Shown: positions 1 through 5,542 of the stretch, piece after piece
How the letters are laid out: the number at the start of each line of letters is the position of its first letter
Numbering within the stretch: the stretch's first letter is position 1
Assembly (NCBI GenBank): GCA_900753095.1
Contig: CAADXT010000025.1
Span: 1-5,902, forward strand
Source of the DNA: Eggerthellaceae bacterium
GTDB lineage: Bacteria; Actinomycetota; Coriobacteriia; Coriobacteriales; Eggerthellaceae
Length of the DNA stretch: 5,902 nucleotides
Direction of reading: 5' to 3'
Program-made: the position numbers and the translations under genes
Notes under the pieces: model-generated
Databases searched by the model: none
The model's input: the letters and a program-made list of their open reading frames with translations, nothing else
Told to the model about the DNA's origin: nothing

Positions 1-1
1 G

Positions 2-106
2 GCGGCCGCCGGGCTGACGTTCAAGGGCTCGCTGGAAGAGGCACTTTGCGCTGTCCCTGCCGAAGTGATCAAGCTCTGCTTTCCCGATGAAAGCGAGGCT
101 TGCTGA
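2..106 (+). CDS. 3' end of a probable DHH/DHHA1 phosphoesterase (NrnA-like), partial
   Basis: The frame starting at base 2 is open to a TGA at 104-106 and gives the last 34 residues of a protein whose start lies outside the window. It begins AAAGLTFKGSLEEAL and ends in a short tail with ESEAC. An AAG(L/F)(T/S)...GSLEE pattern just after a glycine/histidine-rich GGGH motif is typical of the extreme C-terminus of the DHHA1 domain in NrnA-type oligoribonucleases/pAp phosphatases. The GGGH part itself would lie just upstream and is not visible. The stop overlaps the truB ATG (TGATG), so the two are probably co-transcribed and translationally coupled. An nrnA gene between rbfA and truB is common in Gram-positive genomes, which supports the call. 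With only 34 residues the family assignment is tentative, but the reading frame is more secure. Confidence 0.55.
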   Translation, partial: AAAGLTFKGSLEEALCAVPAEVIKLCFPDESEAC

Positions 107-1125
107 TGGCTAAGCGTGGAGAATCGGGCCTTAGCCGCCTCATTGCGGTGAACAAGCCCATCGGCATGTCCTCCCATGATGTGGTGAACCGTTGCCGAAG
201 GATATTCGGTGAGCGACGCGTTGGCCATACTGGGACGCTCGATCCGCTTGCTTCGGGTGTTCTGGTCGTTTGCGTTGGGCCGGCTACGCGCTTGGACGCG
301 TACATGGTTGGCCATGGCAAGCGCTACAAGATGGGCGTGCGCTTCGGCATTGGCACGGAAACCGACGATGTGGAAGGCGCTATAACCAAGGAATGCCCCA
401 TTCCCTCTGAGGTATACGAAGAGGAATACGCCCGCACGTATGTGCAGAACATGGTGGGGAAGGGCACTCAGATTCCCCCGGTGTATTCGGCCATCAAGGT
501 GAATGGCCGCAAATCTTACGATGCGGCGCGAAAAGGAACGGTGATCAACCTCGAACCGCGCGAATTCGAGATCTACGATGCCAAGCTGGACGAGGTTCGT
601 GTGTTCACCGATGAAGAGGGACGCGATGCGGTTGAGTGGATCGTCGAGATGAGCGTTTCGAAGGGAACGTACATGCGCGCCATCGCTCGCGACATGGGGC
701 GTGATTTGAAAACGGCGGCCCACGTCAGCTCGCTCGAGCGCACCATCTCGGGAACGGTAACGCTCGAAGAATGCGCGACCCTGGAGATGCTCGAGGAATC
801 GCCCAACTGCGGAACCATCGATCCTCTTCGTGCGCTGGGCGTTCGATACGCCTTCGTGCGCGATCAGGCCAGCAAGGTTGAAAACGGCACTCCCTTGAAT
901 GCCGGCGACGTTGCCCTGAACGAGCCCATCACCCAAGATGTGTTCGCCCCTTGCTGCTGCACCACAAGCGTGTTCGCCTCTTCAACCCCGCCGAAAGACG
1001 GGGAAGTGGTGGGCATTGTCGTGCAGAACCACCTCAAGGCGTTGTATGAGTATCATGAGTCCGAGCATCGCTATCGTTCGCGATGCGTGTTTTCGATAGG
1101 TGTAGAACGTGGCACAGCTTTATAG
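106..1125 (+). CDS. truB: tRNA pseudouridine(55) synthase TruB
   Basis: TruB converts uridine 55 in the T-loop of tRNAs to pseudouridine in the cytoplasm. The 339-residue product carries the family motifs in order. These are the N-terminal VNKPIGMSSHDVV (residues 15-27), GHTGTLDPLASGVL (40-53) with the presumed catalytic Asp46, KRYKMGVRFGIGTETDD (72-88), QIPPVYSAIKVNGRKSYDAAR (122-142) and VSKGTYMRAIARDMG (184-198). The ATG at 106 is chosen because GAGG (95-98) lies 7 bases upstream. A TTG at 100 is in frame but sits too close to that site. The protein is longer than the roughly 300 residues usual for bacterial TruB. The extra length is in the C-terminal TruB_C/PUA-like region (after about residue 240), which is poorly conserved by eye and contains a CCC run at 283-285. 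Its end overlaps ribF by 17 bases, so translation is likely coupled. The enzyme identity is secure. Confidence 0.96.
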   Translation: MAKRGESGLSRLIAVNKPIGMSSHDVVNRCRRIFGERRVGHTGTLDPLASGVLVVCVGPATRLDAYMVGHGKRYKMGVRFGIGTETDDVEGAITKECPIPSEVYEEEYARTYVQNMVGKGTQIPPVYSAIKVNGRKSYDAARKGTVINLEPREFEIYDAKLDEVRVFTDEEGRDAVEWIVEMSVSKGTYMRAIARDMGRDLKTAAHVSSLERTISGTVTLEECATLEMLEESPNCGTIDPLRALGVRYAFVRDQASKVENGTPLNAGDVALNEPITQDVFAPCCCTTSVFASSTPPKDGEVVGIVVQNHLKALYEYHESEHRYRSRCVFSIGVERGTAL

Positions 1126-2035
1126 AGTCGATGAATCATTTGACCATACGTTGTTCGAGAACTCCTCGTGCGCTTTCGGTGTGTTCGATGGCGTCCACAT
1201 GGGCCATCGCTATCTGCTTTCCTGCGCGCAGGAAACTGCAAAGGAAACGGGCGGGCAGTCTATCGCGCTGACGTTCGACATCGATCCCGACGAGATCTTC
1301 CATCCCGATCGCCTTCGCAAGCTCTTAAGCAACGAGCGTCGTTTGCAGATGCTTTGCGACAGCGGCGTCGATGTGGTGGTTGCCCTGCCCTTTACCCGTG
1401 AGTTCGCAAGCCTTTCCCCTGAGGCGTTCTTAAGGGAAACGTTCAACGGGCATGCGCCCGCTCATCTTCATGTGGGGCTTGATTTCCACTTCGGATCACG
1501 CGCTGCTGGCTCCGTTGCCGATTTGGGCGAGTGGGGCGCAGCGGTGGGAACCCATATCGATGCCCATAACCTGAAGAGCACCGATGGCGCCCCCATCACG
1601 GCGACGCGTATCAGAAAGCTTTTGGGCAAGCACGACTTGGTCGAGGCAACGAAGCTCTTGGGGCGCCGTTTTTCGCTCGTTGAGAGGGTGCGTCCTGGCC
1701 GCGGCGAAGGCGCTGACATGGGCTTTTCCACCGCAAACCTCTACATCGAGCCCGAACGTCGTGTTCTGGGCGAAGGTGTTTACGCGGCTTATGTGACCGT
1801 TGACGGCGAAAAGTACCGTGCTGCGGTTTCCATGGGAGTCTCCCCAGTGTTCAAGGACGAGACCGATGCGACGTGCGAGGTTCATATCCTCGATTTCAAC
1901 AAGGATATCTACGGCGAGTACATCGAGGTCGAGTTCGTCGAGTTCCTGCGTCCTATGATCAAGTTCGATTCCACCGAGGAGCTTATCCGCACGGTTTTGG
2001 GCAACATCGAGTATTGCCGAAAGCTTCCGCTGTAG
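1109..2035 (+). CDS. ribF: Bifunctional riboflavin kinase / FAD synthetase RibF
   Basis: RibF phosphorylates riboflavin to FMN and then adenylylates FMN to FAD. The 308-residue length matches the two-domain bacterial enzyme. The N-terminal nucleotidyltransferase domain has GVFDGVHMGHR (24-34), containing the HxGH motif (His30, His33), then VGLDFHFG (122-129) and ITATRIR (163-169). The C-terminal kinase domain starts near LLGRRFSL (183-190) and has GRGEGADMGFSTAN (197-210) and CEVHILDFNKDIYG (256-269), with the likely general base Glu257. Several positions depart from the common consensus as I know it. TFDIDP (55-60) replaces TFxPHP, GFSTAN replaces GFPTAN, and GVSPVF (243-248) replaces GxRPTF. 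These could be lineage traits or signs of altered kinetics. The start is GTG 1109, with AGG (1098-1100) 8 bases upstream and the truB frame still running, so coupling to truB is likely. A strong terminator follows the gene. Confidence 0.93.
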   Translation: MAQLYRVDESFDHTLFENSSCAFGVFDGVHMGHRYLLSCAQETAKETGGQSIALTFDIDPDEIFHPDRLRKLLSNERRLQMLCDSGVDVVVALPFTREFASLSPEAFLRETFNGHAPAHLHVGLDFHFGSRAAGSVADLGEWGAAVGTHIDAHNLKSTDGAPITATRIRKLLGKHDLVEATKLLGRRFSLVERVRPGRGEGADMGFSTANLYIEPERRVLGEGVYAAYVTVDGEKYRAAVSMGVSPVFKDETDATCEVHILDFNKDIYGEYIEVEFVEFLRPMIKFDSTEELIRTVLGNIEYCRKLPL

Positions 2036-2062
2036 GGTGCGTATACCGGATAATCTTGATAG

Positions 2063-2093
2063 GCGAGCAGGCTTTGGCTTGCTCGCTGTTTTT
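2063..2093 (+). terminator. Intrinsic terminator after ribF, just upstream of dnaG
   Basis: The left arm GCGAGCAGGC (2063-2072) pairs over 10 positions with GCTTGCTCGC (2077-2086). Nine pairs are Watson-Crick and one is G-T. The loop is the four bases TTTG, and the stem is followed by TG and five T (2089-2093). This is a textbook Rho-independent terminator for the nrnA-truB-ribF block. It ends only 31 bases before the proposed dnaG start, and I see no promoter in those 31 bases. dnaG therefore depends either on readthrough or on a promoter upstream of this hairpin, in which case it acts as an attenuator. Stem and T-run are read directly; the effect on dnaG is inferred. Confidence 0.87.
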
Positions 2094-2112
2094 AGGCAGG
2101 CGTTTCAGCTAA

Positions 2113-2127
2113 AGGAGGGGCATCATC
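2113..2127 (+). promoter_or_regulatory. dnaG ribosome-binding site with a probable non-canonical ATC start
   Basis: A perfect AGGAGG (2113-2118), part of AAAGGAGGGG, directly follows an in-frame TAA (2110-2112). Six bases later is ATC at 2125-2127, with another ATC at 2122-2124. Between the TAA and the first in-frame ATG (2200) there is no ATG, GTG or TTG. The only near-cognate codons placed suitably behind the Shine-Dalgarno are these two ATCs. ATC 2125 has the better spacing (6 bases versus 3). Initiation at ATC would be rare but has a relative in the AUU start of E. coli infC. A sequencing error in this codon is the main alternative. Confidence 0.7.
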
Positions 2128-3957
2128 TTTTCCGACGAAGACATACGCAAGGTTCGCGAGGCAAACGATCTGGTTGAGCTTTTCGCTGAGCGCTCGGTAA
2201 TGCGTCAGCGCGGTAAGGACTTCTGGTGCTGCTGCCCCTTCCATCAGGAGAAAACCCCTTCCTGCAAGGTTGATTCCGTTTCGCAAACCTGGCATTGCTT
2301 CGGCTGCGGCGAGGGCGGCGACATCATCTCGTACGTTCGGAAACTCGACGATGTCGATTTCGTAGATGCCGTGCGCTTCTTGGCACGGCGTGCCAACATC
2401 GAGCTCACCGAATCGGCGCAGGCCAGCAAAGCCCACAGCCTGAAGGCCCGCTTGAAGGCGGTGTGCGCTGAGACGGCCTCTTACTATCACATGCTGCTTA
2501 TGCGCTCTTCCGACGAAGGTGCCGCTTCGGCGCGCAGCTACCTTTCCGGCCGCGCCCTTGGCGGTACGATCCCCGCTTCATGGAACCTTGGGTATGCTCC
2601 CGGTAGGCGCCAGCTGGTTACCCACTTGCGCTCCCTTGGCTACACCGACAAGGAGATGATCGATGCCAACGTTGCGGTGCGCGGCCAGCAAGGGGTGAAC
2701 GACCGTTTCTTCAATCGCGTTATGTTCCCCATCAACGACGTGCGCGGCGACTGCATCGCCTTCGGCGGGCGCGTTATCGGTCAAGGAGAGCCAAAATACC
2801 TGAACACGGGCGATACGCCCATTTTCCATAAGTCGGAGGTGCTGTTTGCCCTCGATAAGGCAAAAGCGCGCATGACCAGCACCGGCGATGCCATCGTGGT
2901 CGAAGGGTACACCGACGTTATCGCCCTTCACGAGTCGGGATTCACCAACGTGGTTGCCACCTTGGGCACTTCTCTTACCCGTCAGCATATTCGCTTGCTT
3001 TCGCATCATGCGAAGTCGCGCATCATATACCTGTTCGATGGCGACGAGGCGGGGCAGCGCGCGGCTGACCGCGCCCTTCAGTTCATCGACTCGTCCATCA
3101 CGCCCGAAGCCGGCGTGTCGCGCGTTGATCTGTGCGCGGTAACGCTGCCCGACAACCTCGATCCTGCCGAGTTCATCGCTGCTCGCGGCCCTGAGGCGTT
3201 CAAGCAGGTGCTCGACGGCGCGATCCCCCTTATTCGCTTCGGCATCGACCGCAGACTCTCGCGCTACGACCTTTCCACGCCCGAAGGACGCGCTCGCGCA
3301 ACCAACGAGGCTTTGGCCGTTTTGGCCCCCATCAAGGATTCGCTTTTGGCCAAGGACTATGCGGTTTACATTGCCAGCAGGGTTCATTCCCGCGAGCAGG
3401 ACATCCTCATGCGCCTTTCCGAGCTGAAGGCGCCAACTTTGGTCGACTACGCTGAGCGCACCAGCGTCCAGCCCATCCGCAAGCCCGTGGCGCGTTCGCT
3501 CACGCCGGCGGAAAAGAACCGTTTGCGTACCGAACGCGAGTTCTTGAGCCTCTGCGCGCACAACCCGGCCATGATTCCCGAGTTCATGAACGAGCTGGGC
3601 CAGACCGAATGGCACGAGAAGGTGCATCGTCAGCTTGCCGAGATCATCATGGAGCTGGTGGCGGGCAATGACGCCCTCACTGTTGCCGATCTGATCATGC
3701 GCGCGCAGGAGAAATGCAAGTATGCGGCTCGCATTCTTACGGCTTCTACGGTTCAAAGCGAGGCGCCTGCCCACGATACGCTGCGCTTTTTGGCAGACGA
3801 GCTTGCCATTGGCGACATGGAGTCGGCGATTTCCGCCATGCGCGACCAGCTTGCGCAGGCGCAAAGCGAAGAGGAGCGCGACATGGTGTTCCAGTCCATC
3901 TTCATGCTGCAGGCCGAGCTCAACTCGATGCGCGCCAACCACGTTAAAACCGAGTAA
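2125..3957 (+). CDS. dnaG: DNA primase DnaG (start at a probable ATC codon)
   Basis: DnaG synthesises RNA primers at the replication fork, working with the DnaB helicase. Numbering from ATC 2125 gives 610 residues. The zinc-binding domain has presumed ligands Cys37, His40, Cys58 and Cys61 in CPFHQEKTPS and HCFGCGEGGD. The RNA-polymerase core has ASWNLGYAPG (151-160), FFNRVMFPINDVRGD (195-209) and FGGRVIGQGEPKYLN (213-227). The Toprim residues are Glu260 in VVEGYTDV and Asp305/Asp307 in LFDGDEAG. The remainder is a less conserved C-terminal helicase-interaction region. The first in-frame ATG (2200) would remove 25 residues that fit the conserved first helix of primases (SDEDIRKVREANDLVELF) without a gap to the zinc motif. 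That is why I place the start at ATC 2125. Two cysteines precede Cys37 (WCCCPFH), and Cys47 sits where Phe is usual (TPSC versus TPSF). rpoD, often next to dnaG, does not follow here; def does. Function is certain, and only the start is open. Confidence 0.95.
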   Translation: MFSDEDIRKVREANDLVELFAERSVMRQRGKDFWCCCPFHQEKTPSCKVDSVSQTWHCFGCGEGGDIISYVRKLDDVDFVDAVRFLARRANIELTESAQASKAHSLKARLKAVCAETASYYHMLLMRSSDEGAASARSYLSGRALGGTIPASWNLGYAPGRRQLVTHLRSLGYTDKEMIDANVAVRGQQGVNDRFFNRVMFPINDVRGDCIAFGGRVIGQGEPKYLNTGDTPIFHKSEVLFALDKAKARMTSTGDAIVVEGYTDVIALHESGFTNVVATLGTSLTRQHIRLLSHHAKSRIIYLFDGDEAGQRAADRALQFIDSSITPEAGVSRVDLCAVTLPDNLDPAEFIAARGPEAFKQVLDGAIPLIRFGIDRRLSRYDLSTPEGRARATNEALAVLAPIKDSLLAKDYAVYIASRVHSREQDILMRLSELKAPTLVDYAERTSVQPIRKPVARSLTPAEKNRLRTEREFLSLCAHNPAMIPEFMNELGQTEWHEKVHRQLAEIIMELVAGNDALTVADLIMRAQEKCKYAARILTASTVQSEAPAHDTLRFLADELAIGDMESAISAMRDQLAQAQSEEERDMVFQSIFMLQAELNSMRANHVKTE

Positions 3958-3986
3958 TCGGCAATGCGCTGAAGCGCTGGTATACT
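3958..3986 (+). promoter_or_regulatory. Probable sigma-70-type promoter for def-fmt
   Basis: The -10 hexamer TATACT (3981-3986, five of six consensus bases) is preceded by TGG (3978-3980), forming an extended -10 element. Exactly 17 bases upstream of the hexamer is TCGGCA (3958-3963), a four-of-six -35 that begins right after the dnaG stop codon. Transcription would start near 3993, leaving a leader of about 60 bases before def. The position, first in the 96-base gap after dnaG, fits a separate promoter for the formylation/deformylation block. The hexamers are read directly; activity is inferred. Confidence 0.6.
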
Positions 3987-4004
3987 ATCCTGTTGGAATA
4001 ATGT

Positions 4005-4034
4005 GCGCATGCCCATTTTTCGGCTTGCGCTTTT
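4005..4034 (+). terminator. Terminator-like hairpin in the def leader (dnaG terminator or attenuator)
   Basis: GCGCATGCC (4005-4013) pairs with GGCTTGCGC (4022-4030) at eight of nine positions, with one T-T mismatch. The loop is the eight bases CATTTTTC, and four T (4031-4034) follow. It could weakly terminate dnaG transcripts. Because it also lies downstream of the probable def promoter, it could instead reduce def-fmt transcription. The mismatch, larger loop and short T-run make it much weaker than the hairpin after ribF. Confidence 0.4.
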
Positions 4035-4053
4035 GACAAGAGAGGGTTGCTCT

Positions 4054-4587
4054 ATGAGGACCATGAATATCGTTCTTTCGCCCGACCCTGGTTTGCGCCA
4101 GGTGTGCGAGCCGTGCCAGGTTGGCGATAAATCCTTGAAAAAGCTTGCGAAGCAGATGCTGAACACCATGTATGCCAACAACGGCTGCGGCCTTGCCGCC
4201 CCACAGGTTGGCTTGAACAAGCGCATGGTGGTTATCGATTGCTACGATGGCCCTAACGAAACATCGAACCCCTTGGTCCTTATCAACCCCGAGGTTATCG
4301 AGCGCAAGGGCGAGTTGGTTACGGCCGAGGAGGGCTGCCTTTCCATTCCGGGCATCTCTGTTCCCATCACGCGCAACGAGATTTCCCGTGTGCGCTTCTT
4401 TGATCTTGACGGCAACGTTTGCGAGCTTGAGAGCGATGGGCTTTTGGGGCGCTGCTTCCAGCATGAGATCGATCACCTTGACGGCATCACGCTTTTCGAG
4501 TCGTGCTCCCCGATGGACAGGGTGAAGGCGCTTCACGATTACAACATCGCGCTTGCCAACGGCGCCAAGCCCGGGGACACCGAATAG
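4054..4587 (+). CDS. def: Peptide deformylase
   Basis: The enzyme removes the formyl group from the N-terminal formyl-methionine of nascent proteins at the ribosome, using a bound divalent metal (usually Fe2+). All three signature motifs are intact in the 177-residue product. They are GCGLAAPQ (44-51), EGCLS (93-97) with metal ligand Cys95, and HEIDH (137-141) with ligands His137 and His141 and catalytic Glu138. ATG 4054 is chosen because AGAGAGGG (4039-4046) lies 7 bases upstream and the product begins MRTMNIVLSPDPGLR, typical of the family. An in-frame ATG at 4003 would add 17 residues from the leader hairpin and lacks a good binding site. ATG 4063 would remove three residues and is not excluded. 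The next gene, fmt, starts one base after the stop. Pairing with fmt is a classic arrangement and supports both calls. A separate promoter at 3958-3986 probably drives the pair. Confidence 0.97.
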   Translation: MRTMNIVLSPDPGLRQVCEPCQVGDKSLKKLAKQMLNTMYANNGCGLAAPQVGLNKRMVVIDCYDGPNETSNPLVLINPEVIERKGELVTAEEGCLSIPGISVPITRNEISRVRFFDLDGNVCELESDGLLGRCFQHEIDHLDGITLFESCSPMDRVKALHDYNIALANGAKPGDTE

Positions 4588-4588
4588 C

Positions 4589-5542
4589 ATGCGCGTGGCG
4601 TTCATGGGCACCCCCGAATTCGCCTCGCGAATCCTTGAGGTGCTTATCTCATCAAATCACCAGGTGGTTGGTTGCTTTACCCGCCCCGATGCTGTGCGTG
4701 GGCGCGGCAAGAAGCTTATCCCTTCTCCGGTTAAGGAAACGGCGGTGAAGGCGCAGATTCCCGTGTTCGAGTTTGCTTCCATGAGAAGCGACGAGGCTTT
4801 TGAGGCGCTTCAGTCCCTCGAAGCCGACGTGGCGTGCGTCGCGGCTTATGGCGCGATTCTCCCCAAGCGCGTTTTGGATCTGCCTCGTTTTGGCTGCCTG
4901 AACGTGCACGGCTCGCTGCTTCCCCGCTGGAGGGGCGCTGCTCCCATAGAGCGTGCCATTCTCGCGGGCGATGAGCGCACGGGCATCGGCATCATGCGCA
5001 TGGAAGAGGGGCTCGACACGGGCGCTACGGCGATGGTCCGCGACACTTCAGTGGCGGGCAAGTGCGCCGAGGAGCTTTCCGCCGAGCTTGCCAACATGGG
5101 CGCTGAAGCGCTGGTCGAGGCACTTGACATGCTCGAGGCGGGCAAGCCGCTTAAGTGGCAGGAGCAGGGCGCCGAAGGCGTAACGTACGCCGAGAAGATC
5201 GCCAAAGGCGAACTCGACATCGCGCCCGAGCTATCCGCCGACGAAGCCTGGCGCAGGGTGCTCTCATCGAGCGAAAGCCATGCGTGCCGCTGCATCGTGG
5301 GCGGTAAATCGCTTGCGGTGCTTGCCGCCAACCCCGTTGCTCCAGGCGAATGTCCGGCACAGGTTTCCCAGGGTGGCGTTGCCTTTGCGGCAAAGCGCCT
5401 GTTCTTGGGATGCGATAACTCAATTTTGGAACTAATTTCCGTTAAGCCCGATGGGAAGAAGCCCATGGAGGCCAAGGCGTTTGCTGCCGGCATCCAGGGA
5501 ATCAAGCAGGGCGGAATCGAATGGCAGGAGATCCATGGATAA
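4589..5542 (+). CDS. fmt: Methionyl-tRNA formyltransferase
   Basis: Fmt transfers a formyl group from 10-formyltetrahydrofolate to Met-tRNAi, making the initiator for bacterial translation. The 317-residue length is close to that of E. coli Fmt. Visible motifs are FMGTPEFA (5-12), RPDAVRGRGKKLIPSPVK (32-49, the substrate loop), NVHGSLLPRWRGAAPIERAI (105-124) with catalytic Asn105 and His107, and MEEGLDTG (138-145) with Asp143. The C-terminal OB-fold-like domain begins near VTYAEKIAKGELDI (198-211). It lacks the usual DW and the RA..P.P pattern of this region, reading LSSSESHACRC instead, so the tRNA-contacting domain is diverged. The start is ATG 4589, one base after the def stop. The nearest purine-rich stretch (GGGGA, 4573-4577) is 11 bases upstream and weak, so the gene is probably translated by coupling to def. 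Its 3' end overlaps the next gene by 8 bases. Confidence 0.96.
   Translation: MRVAFMGTPEFASRILEVLISSNHQVVGCFTRPDAVRGRGKKLIPSPVKETAVKAQIPVFEFASMRSDEAFEALQSLEADVACVAAYGAILPKRVLDLPRFGCLNVHGSLLPRWRGAAPIERAILAGDERTGIGIMRMEEGLDTGATAMVRDTSVAGKCAEELSAELANMGAEALVEALDMLEAGKPLKWQEQGAEGVTYAEKIAKGELDIAPELSADEAWRRVLSSSESHACRCIVGGKSLAVLAANPVAPGECPAQVSQGGVAFAAKRLFLGCDNSILELISVKPDGKKPMEAKAFAAGIQGIKQGGIEWQEIHG

Noticed and set aside
2056..2061. TTGATA, a good -35 match before dnaG
   Set aside because: The -10 position 17-18 bases downstream falls in the terminator stem (TTGCTC/TGCTCG) and does not resemble TATAAT.
2578..3942. Long open frame of 454 codons on the minus strand opposite dnaG
   Set aside because: It is fully antisense to a certain gene, has no recognisable motif, and its composition mirrors the codon bias of dnaG. 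This is an expected shadow frame in GC-rich DNA.
3966..3977. Short hairpin GCGC-TGAA-GCGC after the dnaG stop
   Set aside because: Only four base pairs and no T-run. It is too weak for a terminator and lies in the spacer of the probable def promoter.
4033..4038. Perfect TTGACA, a consensus -35
   Set aside because: No -10-like hexamer occurs 16-18 bases downstream. The site falls between the leader hairpin and the def Shine-Dalgarno.
4003..4053. In-frame ATG at 4003 extending def upstream by 17 residues
   Set aside because: The added segment coincides with the leader hairpin and has no Shine-Dalgarno at a good distance, whereas ATG 4054 has AGAGAGGG 7 bases upstream and gives the usual deformylase N-terminus.
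4553..4588. Upstream in-frame ATG for fmt inside def, adding 12 residues
   Set aside because: ATG 4589 gives the family-typical MRVAFMGTPEFA start immediately after the def stop. The extra 12 residues match nothing in Fmt.
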